Shown here piece by piece: positions 24,483 to 32,476 of a stretch of 40,031 bases of DNA (within the stretch, counting starts at the first letter, position 1; each line of letters starts with the position of its first letter). Location: assembly GCA_015066745.1 (NCBI GenBank), contig SVNW01000029.1:1-40031 (forward strand), read 5' to 3'. The translations under genes were made by a program, and so were the position numbers. Below the pieces are notes generated by a model. The model was not told the origin of the DNA. It saw only the letters and a program-made list of their open reading frames with translations, and searched no databases. Source of the stretch: Ruminococcus sp. Its GTDB lineage: Bacteria; Bacillota; Clostridia; Oscillospirales; Ruminococcaceae.

Positions 24483-25169
24483 TCACTTCACCTCATTTTG
24501 TGAAATGCACCCGTCTGACATAGTAAATATTCTGTCTGCCTGGCATGCTATGTTTGGATCATGTGTTATGAGAACAAGCGACTGATTATATTTTCTTACG
24601 GAATTTTTCAAAATTGTGATTATCTCACGGCTGTTTTTACTGTCAAGATTTCCTGTCGGTTCATCTGCAAGTATTAGTTTCGGCTTATGTATCAAAGCCC
24701 TGATAAATGCCACTCTCTGTTTTTGTCCGCCCGACAGCTCATGCGGAAATGAATAGCGTTTTGATTCCAGTCCGCTCATTGCAAGCAGTTCTTCATAGTA
24801 TTCTACATCAACCGTAGCACTGTCAAGATTTACAGGCAACATGATATTTTCTTCAACGTTGAGAACAGGAATAAGATTATAGTGCTGAAAAATAAATCCT
24901 ATTTCCTTTCGTCTGTACGCTGACAGATAATCATCGTTTTTACCCATAAGACTCTGTTCCTGAAAAATTATATCTCCAGAATCGGCTGTATCGATCGTAC
25001 CAAGCACATTCAAAAGCGTTGTCTTTCCGCTTCCGCTCTCACCTGTAACTGATACAAATTCACCTTTGTAAATATCAAGACTTACATGATTCAAAGCAAA
25101 TAGCGGATTTTCAGCTGTACCGTAATTTTTTACAAGATCCACCGCACTGATTATTTTTTGATTTTTCAT
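24483..25169 (-). CDS. ABC transporter ATP-binding protein (MacB/LolD/BceA-like)
   Basis: The 228-residue ATPase has Walker A GESGSGKTT (43-51), Q-loop FIFQHYNLIPVLNV (Q95), signature ELSGGQKQRVAF (144-155) and Walker B LILADEPTGNLD (165-176), with the switch His in LITHDPN. It is the partner of the following permease. AAGGAGGG precedes the ATG. It has its own upstream control region, so the transporter can be induced separately from its regulators. Confidence 0.93.
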   Translation of the reverse strand: MKNQKIISAVDLVKNYGTAENPLFALNHVSLDIYKGEFVSVTGESGSGKTTLLNVLGTIDTADSGDIIFQEQSLMGKNDDYLSAYRRKEIGFIFQHYNLIPVLNVEENIMLPVNLDSATVDVEYYEELLAMSGLESKRYSFPHELSGGQKQRVAFIRALIHKPKLILADEPTGNLDSKNSREIITILKNSVRKYNQSLVLITHDPNIACQADRIFTMSDGCISQNEVK

Positions 25170-25192
25170 AGTTTTTTCCCTCCTTGCTTTTT

Positions 25193-25216
25193 AGTATATA
25201 ACAGTTATCTTACAGT
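25193..25216 (-). promoter_or_regulatory. Regulator-dependent promoter of the ABC transporter genes
   Basis: On the minus strand a TATACT -10 box (25193-25198) has no good -35 box. Instead two near-identical heptamers, ACTGTTA (25199-25205) and ACTGTAA (25210-25216), lie one helical turn (11 bp) apart in its place. This is the arrangement expected for tandem binding of an OmpR-type regulator, presumably the one encoded upstream. Confidence 0.55.
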
Positions 25217-25235
25217 AAAGTTACAAAAGAAAAAA

Positions 25236-26450
25236 TTAATATCTTAACATGACAAACTGAAACTGTGTGCCCTTACCGAGTGCTGATTTTACGATTATTT
25301 CACCGTTGTGAGCATTTACGATTTTTGAAGCTATCGACACTCCTATACCTATGCTGTTCATTCCGCTATTTTCGTTTTTATACCCGAAACGTTCAAACAT
25401 TCCCGGTATCTTACTTTGTTCGATCCCTTTTCCGTTGTCACTGATAGTTATCACAACGGCATTTACCGTTTCTTCTGCCATAACATCTATAGCAGTACAC
25501 TCTGAGTGATCTACAGAATTTTTTATTATATTTTCTATAGCTTCACATAACCATATCTTATCACATTCATATATTATTTCTTCCAAAGAACAGTTAAAAG
25601 ATATTTTCACTTTTCCCATGATAGGTGATATTTTTCTTATAGCCCTTTTACAGATATCACATACATTGTTCTGAGCCATATTATAAGTCATTACACCTGT
25701 ATTCATTTTTGCAAGTTTAAGTGCTGAAAGTACGAGATCTTCCACATCGTCTATATGAGAAATAATTTCTTCGTACAGTTCATTTTTCTTTTCTTCGTTA
25801 ATATTTTCAACACTTGCAAGAATATCACTGTTAAGTCTTAAAACACTTACAGAAGTTTTTATCTGATGTGAAAAATCATAAAGAAAATCTCTTATATACT
25901 CTTTCTCGGTCGTAAGCTTTTGAGTACAGTATTCCATCTTCTCACCAAGGTCATTTATACTGTTCCACAAACGCAATGATGTTCCGAATTCATAGTCATT
26001 ATAAGCTTCATCATATTTTCTTTCTTCTGATATGCAGATGCACTTCTGACGCATTTGTTCCATCTTGGTGTACTCCTTCACAAGCATGAAGACTGAAACT
26101 ATACACCAGACAGTAGCAATAAAAAAAAGCAGAAAAAATATTATAAGAAAAACTTCTTTATGAAATTCCTTATAATTTTCATAAAGTCTTACATCCATAT
26201 CAGAACTTATCCCATACTCCGAAAATATCTCCTCACCTGCTTTTATCTGACTTTCATCCGGTATCTGTGTAACGTCCATATTTCCCGATGCCAGCATAAG
26301 CAAAGCATTTGTCTGATTTTCAAAAGCTTTTTTCGAAACTGATGAAGAAATAAGAACTGAAACTACAAACGACAATAAAACAATAACAAGATAAAATAAA
26401 ATTATAAATCGTGGTCCCCTGTTATTTATCAGCTTTTCTGTTGTGTCCAT
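25236..26450 (-). CDS. Sensor histidine kinase
   Basis: The 404-residue kinase has helices at about 14-36 and 100-124 around an outside loop of about 64 residues. A linker and a HisKA domain follow with the phosphorylated His in FSHQIKTS (H195). The ATPase domain has an N box (ENIIKNSVDHS), G1 (ISDNGKGIEQ) and G2 (GIGVSIASKIV). The short sensor loop favours sensing through the partner transporter, as in Bce systems, but is larger than the few residues typical there. Its start overlaps the end of the regulator gene by 22 bases. Confidence 0.9.
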   Translation of the reverse strand: MDTTEKLINNRGPRFIILFYLVIVLLSFVVSVLISSSVSKKAFENQTNALLMLASGNMDVTQIPDESQIKAGEEIFSEYGISSDMDVRLYENYKEFHKEVFLIIFFLLFFIATVWCIVSVFMLVKEYTKMEQMRQKCICISEERKYDEAYNDYEFGTSLRLWNSINDLGEKMEYCTQKLTTEKEYIRDFLYDFSHQIKTSVSVLRLNSDILASVENINEEKKNELYEEIISHIDDVEDLVLSALKLAKMNTGVMTYNMAQNNVCDICKRAIRKISPIMGKVKISFNCSLEEIIYECDKIWLCEAIENIIKNSVDHSECTAIDVMAEETVNAVVITISDNGKGIEQSKIPGMFERFGYKNENSGMNSIGIGVSIASKIVNAHNGEIIVKSALGKGTQFQFVMLRY

Positions 26451-27034
26451 TTATATCCCAGTCCTCTCTTTGTAATTATCTGTCCGTTATCAGAATCTTT
26501 AAGTTTTTCACGCAGTCTGCTTATATTTACCGACAACGTATTGTCATTTACAAATTCTCCTTTGCAGTCCCACAAATGCGCAAGGATCTGTTCTCTTGTG
26601 ACAAATCGTTCCTTATTCATAGTCAGATATTCAAATAACTTCTGTTCAAGTGCAGTAAGTTCAAGGTCAGTACTTTCCGTACAGCAACGTCTGAATAAAG
26701 CCTTTATGCGTGAGAGCAATATTCCCAGCCTGAAAGGTTTTGTTATATAATCATCTCCGCCACTGTCAAGCCCCGAAATTATATCCTGTTCTTCATCACA
26801 TGATGTAAGAAAAATAACGGGAACAACTGTTTTTTCTCTTATCTTACGGCATATCGTTATTCCGCTCTCATCAGGAAGCATGACATCAAGTATCAGCATA
26901 TCTGCTTCATCGGATTTTTCATATGCTTCCTGTGCGTTAAATGCTGACAAAACATTATACCCTTCACTTTCAAGGGCAAATGATATATTTTTATTTAAAG
27001 TTTTATCATCTTCTACTATAAGTATTGTTTTCAT
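26429..27034 (-). CDS. OmpR-family response regulator with a shortened DNA-binding domain
   Basis: The receiver domain has the acidic pair in VEDDKT (D9, D10), phosphoacceptor D50 in LILDVMLPDESG, T77 and K99. A winged-helix output domain ends in NTLSVNISRLREKLK and ITKRGLGYKW. Only about 12 residues separate the receiver end (RIKALFRRCC) from the helix LTALEQKLFEYL, so the four-strand beta platform usual in this family seems missing. Length is 201 rather than about 225. I use the ATG at 27034, which AGGTG precedes by 7 bases. It begins the operon with the kinase. Confidence 0.9.
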   Translation of the reverse strand: MKTILIVEDDKTLNKNISFALESEGYNVLSAFNAQEAYEKSDEADMLILDVMLPDESGITICRKIREKTVVPVIFLTSCDEEQDIISGLDSGGDDYITKPFRLGILLSRIKALFRRCCTESTDLELTALEQKLFEYLTMNKERFVTREQILAHLWDCKGEFVNDNTLSVNISRLREKLKDSDNGQIITKRGLGYKWTQQKS

Positions 27035-27071
27035 CTCTATACACCTTTTATATAGTTTTTTATCAATAAAA

Positions 27072-27100
27072 AGCATAACATATATATTTTTTTATGTCAA
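27072..27100 (-). promoter_or_regulatory. Sigma-A promoter of the two-component genes
   Basis: On the minus strand: TTGACA (27095-27100), a 17-base spacer and TATGCT (27072-27077). Its -35 box is only 6 bases from that of the divergent promoter for the dehydrogenase gene. Confidence 0.75.
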
Positions 27101-27106
27101 ACTTTT

Positions 27107-27135
27107 TTGACAATGTAATCTTGCAGTAGTATAAT
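27107..27135 (+). promoter_or_regulatory. Consensus sigma-A promoter of the alcohol dehydrogenase gene
   Basis: A perfect TTGACA (27107-27112), a 17-base spacer and a perfect TATAAT (27130-27135) lie about 30 bases before the start. This predicts strong constitutive expression. Confidence 0.85.
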
Positions 27136-27164
27136 ATATACATAAAATATTTGCGGAGGTGCTC

Positions 27165-28370
27165 ATGAAAAGAAAGGAATTTTTAAATCTTACACAATTT
27201 GTGACCTGTAACTTTTTTAAAACTAAAAAAACCGGAGATATAATAAAATACAGAGGTTGCGGTTGCGTTATAAAGCTGTCTGAAAATATTATTACGGATA
27301 ACAGAAAAAAAGTTCTCGTAGTCGCAGGAAATTCTGTTATACGACTTGAACTGTTAAAAAAAGTTTTTGAAAAATTAAAAGAACAGAATATAGAATATAC
27401 CATATACACAGGAATTCATAATGATCCCGATATAGAATGTGTCGAAAAAGGCGTAGCTTCGTATATACTTAACAAATGCGACTGTATACTTGCTGTCGGT
27501 GGCGGTTCAGTACTTGACTGTGCCAAAATGATAGCACTGCGTATATCTAACCCCGACAAATCAATTTTTCAGATGACAAATCCCATTATGCCACTGAAAA
27601 AATCAATACCTCTCTACATAGCCCCCACAACAGCAGGCTCAGGTTCGGAAATCACCATGTATGCAGTGATAACAGACAATGACAGTAAAAAGAAACTCCC
27701 CATACTTACCGATAAATTTCTTCCTTTATGTATTGCACTTGACCCTGTACTTTCTGTCAGTCTGCCTCCTGAAATTACAGCGTATACAGGAATGGACGCA
27801 CTCACACACGCAGTTGAAGCATACATAAGTACTTTTTCGGATACATTTTATGATGATACCAAAAATGCGCCTTCTGCCTGTCGTATGATATTTGAAAATC
27901 TCCCTGTCGCATGCAAAGACCCTTTTAATAAAGAAGCCCGTCTTAATATGCTTACAGCGTCATTTAAAGCAGGAATATCTTTCAGGTATGCCGGTGTCGG
28001 ATATGTACATTCTCTCTCACACAGACTCGGTGAAATGTATGGAATACCACATGGATACGCAAATGCTGTACTCCTTCCTGAAATACTTAAAATGTATCTG
28101 CCCAAAATAGAAAACAAACTCTCTGCACTTGCCTGTCACTGCGGATTTACTACAAAAAAATATATTATAAGATACAATGCAGAGTTGTTTATAAATAAAA
28201 TAATAAGCCTCAACAAAGAAACAGGAATAAAAAACAAATTACCTGAAATCAATGAAAATGACTTTGATGAAATCATAAAACGCACACAAAAAGAAGCAAA
28301 ACTTCTTGGCTGTCCTGTTATTTTATCAGATGAACAGATAAGAACTTTACTTATAAATATATCAAAATAA
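27165..28370 (+). CDS. Iron-containing alcohol dehydrogenase (type III)
   Basis: This 401-residue NAD(P)-dependent enzyme oxidises alcohols or reduces aldehydes or ketones. It has the GGGSVLDCAK nucleotide-binding loop (about 112-121) and metal ligands that match the family spacing: D211 and H215 in MDALTHAVEAY, H282 in YVHSLSH and H296 in GIPHGYANA. I chose the ATG at 27165 because GGAGGTG is 3-5 bases upstream; the GTG at 27159 lies within that site. The substrate (butanol/ethanol type or a diol type) cannot be fixed. It is monocistronic with a strong promoter and terminator. Confidence 0.93.
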   Translation: MKRKEFLNLTQFVTCNFFKTKKTGDIIKYRGCGCVIKLSENIITDNRKKVLVVAGNSVIRLELLKKVFEKLKEQNIEYTIYTGIHNDPDIECVEKGVASYILNKCDCILAVGGGSVLDCAKMIALRISNPDKSIFQMTNPIMPLKKSIPLYIAPTTAGSGSEITMYAVITDNDSKKKLPILTDKFLPLCIALDPVLSVSLPPEITAYTGMDALTHAVEAYISTFSDTFYDDTKNAPSACRMIFENLPVACKDPFNKEARLNMLTASFKAGISFRYAGVGYVHSLSHRLGEMYGIPHGYANAVLLPEILKMYLPKIENKLSALACHCGFTTKKYIIRYNAELFINKIISLNKETGIKNKLPEINENDFDEIIKRTQKEAKLLGCPVILSDEQIRTLLINISK

Positions 28371-28413
28371 AAAAATCGTCTTTAAAGCTTTAAACTTTAA
28401 AGACGATTTTTTT
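28371..28413. terminator. Bidirectional terminator between the dehydrogenase and wall-repeat genes
   Basis: A long stem (AAAAATCGTCTTTAAAG at 28371-28387 with its complement from 28395) has A runs to the left and T runs to the right. It starts directly after the dehydrogenase stop and serves both convergent genes. Confidence 0.9.
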
Positions 28414-28417
28414 ATTT

Positions 28418-29890
28418 TTATTCTGCCGGACCTACTTCATATATCATCTGACCGTTTTCGTCAAATCCGTAAATAGTTCCGTTATAGTTGTATTCACCGG
28501 CATAGATAGGACCGTCACCGAAGTGATAGATAGTACCGTTCATCTCAATGAACCCTGTAAGGAGAAGTCCTTCTTCATTAAAGTAATATCTTTCTCCATC
28601 AATTGTATGGTATCCTGTAACACCCTTGCCGTCAGGTCCAAAGTAATAATATGCCTGACCACCAAGATCTACAAAACCTGAGATCATTATACCCTGTTCG
28701 TTGAAGTAGTAACGGTCACCCTTTATAGCAACATATCCTGTTCTTGGAGTACCATCTTCCCAACCGAAGTAATATGTGCAACCGTCAATTACTTCAAATC
28801 CATGTGCCATCTTTCCGTCAGCTCTGAAGTAACACTTAAGTCCGTTTACTGTCTGGAAGCCTGTAAGCATCTTACCGTTGCTGTCAAACATATACTTATC
28901 ATAACCGATACCACAGAAACCGATAAGAAGTACACCGCCGGGATTTGCATAATATGTGTCATTTTCAAGAGTGAAGAAACCGTTCATAGGTGTTCCGTCT
29001 TCTCCAAACGCATATTTCTTTCCTTCAAGTTCATGTATACCGATAAGTGGCTTACCGTCAACCATGTACTTTCCTTTATCAGTCCATCCGTTTAATACAG
29101 CTTCTGTAACAGGAGGTGTTGTTACCTCTGTCTGAGGTGTATCTGTAACTTCAGGTTCATCTGTAACATCTGCAACTATTTCTTTTCCATAAGAATCGAA
29201 ATTATATTCTTTACCGTCAACCTCAGTCAGACCTGACGCTGCACTGTAATCATCATTGATGTAGTGTTTTCCATCATCAAGTGTTATCCAGCCACTGTGA
29301 AGACGTCCGTTATCATCAGCATAATAATTTGTACTTGCACCTTCTGAAGTCTTGAACCAACCGGTTTTCATAATACCGCTACCATCAAAGTAATAATCGT
29401 CACCTTCGATATTTACAAAACCTTTCTGTGCTTTTCCGTTATCAGCAAAATAATATGTATTATCATCATTTGTATAGAAACCTGTTGCCATTTCGAGAGT
29501 TTCTTCATCAAAACAGTATATGTCCGAACCTATACTACAGACGCCGACACTTATCTTTCCGTTTTTATTTACATAAAAAGTTTTGCCGTCATGCTGTGCC
29601 CAACCTGCTGTTATACCACCATCATGATCAAAATAATACTTATCTGTTCCGATCGTCTGTAATCCAACAGCTTTTTTATTTGTCTGAGGATCTACATAAT
29701 ACATTTCTCCGTCATTCATATGCCAGCCAGGAGCTTTTACCGCCGCAGGATCCGTATTTGTAAATGTTTTACTTACAAAAGGAAGCGCTGCAAGAACTGC
29801 TACTCCGAATATACACATTATCCAGAGCATAGGATCCTTTTCTTTTTTTCTTCCGGGGCTATATTTGTTTTTATTATTTTTCTTAGCCAA
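28418..29890 (-). CDS. Membrane-anchored wall-binding-repeat protein without catalytic domain
   Basis: The protein of about 490 residues has a basic cytoplasmic start, one hydrophobic anchor (about 20-40) and then two blocks of aromatic repeats of about 20 residues, with the recurring pattern G-Y/W-x(n)-YYF-x(3)-G. A Thr/Pro-rich linker (about residues 240-265) divides the blocks. The repeats are of the choline/glucan cell-wall-binding type. No hydrolase, protease or adhesin domain is present, so a structural or wall-tethering role is likely. I place the start at the TTG at 29890, 6 bases after AGAGGTG; the GTG at 29899 is part of that site. Confidence 0.8.
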   Translation of the reverse strand: MAKKNNKNKYSPGRKKEKDPMLWIMCIFGVAVLAALPFVSKTFTNTDPAAVKAPGWHMNDGEMYYVDPQTNKKAVGLQTIGTDKYYFDHDGGITAGWAQHDGKTFYVNKNGKISVGVCSIGSDIYCFDEETLEMATGFYTNDDNTYYFADNGKAQKGFVNIEGDDYYFDGSGIMKTGWFKTSEGASTNYYADDNGRLHSGWITLDDGKHYINDDYSAASGLTEVDGKEYNFDSYGKEIVADVTDEPEVTDTPQTEVTTPPVTEAVLNGWTDKGKYMVDGKPLIGIHELEGKKYAFGEDGTPMNGFFTLENDTYYANPGGVLLIGFCGIGYDKYMFDSNGKMLTGFQTVNGLKCYFRADGKMAHGFEVIDGCTYYFGWEDGTPRTGYVAIKGDRYYFNEQGIMISGFVDLGGQAYYYFGPDGKGVTGYHTIDGERYYFNEEGLLLTGFIEMNGTIYHFGDGPIYAGEYNYNGTIYGFDENGQMIYEVGPAE

Positions 29891-29927
29891 ACCATTCACC
29901 TCTGATTATACATTTTTCACTAATATC

Positions 29928-29956
29928 ATTTTAACACAAAAAAAATATTTTTTCAA
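29928..29956 (-). promoter_or_regulatory. Promoter of the wall-repeat protein gene
   Basis: On the minus strand: TTGAAA (29951-29956), a 17-base spacer and TAAAAT (29928-29933). The rest of 29957-30150 is very AT-rich, and I see nothing in it. Confidence 0.6.
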
Positions 29957-30150
29957 TATTATATTTAATTTTTTATGTGTTTACCAAAAAAAATATATAA
30001 TAATTGTACAATATAGTGTGAATAAAAATATTCAATATTAATTTCAAAAAAATTCCGAATAAAACAATATAAAACGCCTTAATATTTTCCGTTTATAGCT
30101 ATAAAAAACAGTGCATATTTTATGATTACGAAACATTAAATTTCAATCTA

Positions 30151-30179
30151 TTGCACACAAAAAACAAATATGGTATAAT
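30151..30179 (+). promoter_or_regulatory. Sigma-A promoter of the NhaC-family antiporter gene
   Basis: TTGCAC (30151-30156), a 17-base spacer and TATAAT (30174-30179). A leader of about 90 bases follows, with only weak short inverted repeats and no riboswitch I recognise. Confidence 0.75.
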
Positions 30180-30276
30180 TATAATTGTGTAAGTTGCTGT
30201 ATAACTTGACAACGATCTATTTAGAAATTCAAGTATACAATGTTTACATAAATAAAAAATCAAACGGAGAATTATT

Positions 30277-31914
30277 ATGAAAAAAAATTTAAGCAAAATC
30301 ATTTTTTCACTCTTAATTGCAATTTTTATTGTGTGCTGTTGTATCCACTCCCCTGTTTCACAGGCTGTAGGTTCTCTTTGGTCTCTGCTTCCGCCGGTCA
30401 TTGCTATCGGACTTGCTTTGATAACTAAGGAAGTATATTCGTCTTTATTTATCGGGATCGTTACAGGCGGAATAATATATTCTTTATCCTCATCTTCAGG
30501 GTTTGACGGAGTTTTCACAGCAATTATTCATGATGGATTTATAGCAAATATTTCAGACAGCTATAATGTAGGTATACTGATCTTCCTTGTAGTTCTCGGA
30601 ATTATAGTTGTACTTATGAACAAAGCGGGAGGAAGTCATGCATATGGTGAATGGGCTTCAAAACATATCAAAAATCGTCCGGGAGCTTGTATTTCTACGT
30701 TTATTCTTGGTGCTCTGATTTTTGTTGATGATTATTTCAACTGTCTTACAGTAGGATCCGTTATGCGACCTATAACGGATAAACATAATATTTCCCGTTC
30801 AAAACTCGCCTATCTTATTGACTCAACTGCCGCTCCCGTCTGTATCATAGCCCCTATTTCCTCATGGGCTGCCGCAGTAAGCGGAACTGTAGAAGGAGTA
30901 AACGGTATACAGCTTTTTATCTCCACTATTCCGTATAATCTTTACGCTCTTCTGACACTTCTGATGGTTATATTTATATCTGTAAGCTCTTTTGATTTCG
31001 GGATTATGAAAAAACATGAACTTAATGCACTTGACGGTGACCTGTTTACTACACGAAACAAAATATATTCTGATACTGAAAAGAGTATCAACAATCCCAA
31101 AGGTAAAGTAATTGACCTTATACTTCCTGTTATTATTCTTATAATACTCTGCGTTATAGGTATGATCTATACAGGTGGCTTTTTTGACGGAAAAGACTTT
31201 ATCAACGCTTTTGCAGACTGTGATGCATCTTACGGACTTTCTCTTGGTTCTGTCGGTGCATTGCTGATAATAATCGCTTATTTTATTTGTCGTCGTGTAC
31301 TGAGTTTTACAGAATGTATGGATTCAATTTCCGAAGGATTCAAACAGATGGTTCCTGCTATCCTTATTCTTACTTTTGCATGGACTTTAAAAACAATGAC
31401 AAATTTCCTTGATGCCGGTACATTTGTTGCCGGACTTGTTGAAAACGCAACAACGGTACAGATTTTCCTGCCTGCTATACTCTTTATTGTAGCTATGGGG
31501 CTTTCTTTTGCTACCGGTACTTCATGGGGAACATTCGGTATTCTTATTCCTATTGTAACAAGCGTTTTCAGCAACGACCTTGCCAATGCTTCTCAGACAG
31601 GTGATATACCTTCTCTCGTAATCATATGCATATCCGCTTGTCTTGCAGGTGCAGTATGCGGTGACCACTGTTCTCCAATCTCAGATACAACTATAATGGC
31701 ATCTACCGGAGCGCAATGCGACCATGTCAATCATGTTTCAACACAACTTCCTTATGCACTTACTGTTGCAGGCGTAAGTATTATCGGATATATCATTTCG
31801 GGATTTGTACAGAACGTATTTATAGTTCTCGGTTGTTCTGTATTGATAATGATCGCAACACTTTTTATTTTAAAAATGATTTTAGGAAAAAAACAAAACA
31901 GCTCAAAAGCATAA
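30277..31914 (+). CDS. Na+/H+ antiporter NhaC family protein
   Basis: The 545-residue membrane protein has about twelve helices and the NhaC-family core: GALIFVDDYFNCLTVGSVMRP (about 145-165), APISSWAAAVSG (about 192-203) and ATGTSWGTFGI in the second half, followed by AGAVCGDHCSPISDT. These conserved polar residues in the helices are expected to form the ion path. The family includes Na+/H+ antiporters and malate/lactate or amino-acid exchangers, so the transported partner is open. CGGAG precedes the ATG. The gene stands alone between its promoter and terminator. Confidence 0.88.
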   Translation: MKKNLSKIIFSLLIAIFIVCCCIHSPVSQAVGSLWSLLPPVIAIGLALITKEVYSSLFIGIVTGGIIYSLSSSSGFDGVFTAIIHDGFIANISDSYNVGILIFLVVLGIIVVLMNKAGGSHAYGEWASKHIKNRPGACISTFILGALIFVDDYFNCLTVGSVMRPITDKHNISRSKLAYLIDSTAAPVCIIAPISSWAAAVSGTVEGVNGIQLFISTIPYNLYALLTLLMVIFISVSSFDFGIMKKHELNALDGDLFTTRNKIYSDTEKSINNPKGKVIDLILPVIILIILCVIGMIYTGGFFDGKDFINAFADCDASYGLSLGSVGALLIIIAYFICRRVLSFTECMDSISEGFKQMVPAILILTFAWTLKTMTNFLDAGTFVAGLVENATTVQIFLPAILFIVAMGLSFATGTSWGTFGILIPIVTSVFSNDLANASQTGDIPSLVIICISACLAGAVCGDHCSPISDTTIMASTGAQCDHVNHVSTQLPYALTVAGVSIIGYIISGFVQNVFIVLGCSVLIMIATLFILKMILGKKQNSSKA

Positions 31915-31920
31915 AACTTT

Positions 31921-31962
31921 ATCCCTGTATACTGCATGACAAACGGTATACAGGGATTTATT
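31921..31962 (+). terminator. Terminator of the NhaC-family gene
   Basis: A perfect 12-bp stem (31921-31932 with 31946-31957) lies just after the stop and is followed by a short T-rich run. Confidence 0.8.
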
Positions 31963-31977
31963 CTATAAAAATAAATA

Positions 31978-32006
31978 TTTACTTTTATGAAATATCGTGT
32001 TATAAT
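31978..32006 (+). promoter_or_regulatory. Promoter of the kinase-Thg1 operon
   Basis: TTTACT (31978-31983), a 17-base spacer and a perfect TATAAT (32001-32006). The predicted start near 32013 leaves almost no leader before the AAGGAG at 32015-32020. Confidence 0.65.
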
Positions 32007-32020
32007 GTCATAATAAGGAG

Positions 32021-32473
32021 ATGACGCGTATTAAAACGATGGTAATAATGATAGGTCTGCAGGCAAGCGGAAAGTCTACATTCTGCAAAACCTGTCTTTC
32101 AGACTACAAATACATAAGCCTTGATATTTTAAATACAAGAAACAAGGAAAAAAACGCTGTTTTATCATGTCTTGAAAATAATGAAGATTTTGTGATCGAC
32201 AATACAAATCCATCTGTTGATGACAGAAAAAAATATTTTGACATGATACACGACAGTGATTATAAAGTAATCGCTTACTATATGAAATCAGTGCTTGCAG
32301 AATGTCTTTTACGCAATGATAAGCGAACCGGAAAAGCAAAAATCCCACGCATGGCACTTGCGTCAACGTCCAAAAAAATCGACTTGCCATCTTACGAAGA
32401 AGGATTTGATGAAATTTATTATGTTGAAATGACCGATAATGGTTTTAATATTTCAGACTGGAAGGAGAATTAA
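32021..32473 (+). CDS. P-loop polynucleotide-kinase-like protein paired with Thg1
   Basis: The protein of about 150 residues opens with a Walker A motif GLQASGKST (12-20 from the longest start), then an LDILNTR segment, a VIDNTNPSVDDRKKY segment and a LRNDKRTGKAKIPRMAL lid-like stretch. This resembles the 5'-kinase domain of T4 Pnk and PNKP, which phosphorylate 5'-OH ends of RNA or DNA. The ATG at 32021 directly abuts AAGGAG with no spacing, so it is a poor start. ATT at 32030 has ideal spacing (9 bases) and gives a start much like KTMVIMIGLQ; ATG at 32039 is another option. I report the longest frame. The Thg1-like gene starts 3 bases after its stop, so the two work together. Confidence 0.8.
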   Translation: MTRIKTMVIMIGLQASGKSTFCKTCLSDYKYISLDILNTRNKEKNAVLSCLENNEDFVIDNTNPSVDDRKKYFDMIHDSDYKVIAYYMKSVLAECLLRNDKRTGKAKIPRMALASTSKKIDLPSYEEGFDEIYYVEMTDNGFNISDWKEN

Positions 32474-32476
32474 AAT

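Noticed and set aside
28440-29750. Regular short repeats suggesting a CRISPR array
   Set aside because: They are coding repeats of about 60 bases in frame, translating to the aromatic wall-binding unit, without fixed repeat and spacer structure.
30180-30276. Riboswitch before the NhaC-family gene
   Set aside because: The leader is only about 90 bases, with short weak pairings, and no riboswitch core I know is visible.
30126-30518. 130-codon minus-strand open frame
   Set aside because: It overlaps the promoter and first part of the well-supported NhaC-family gene, with no ribosome binding site of its own.
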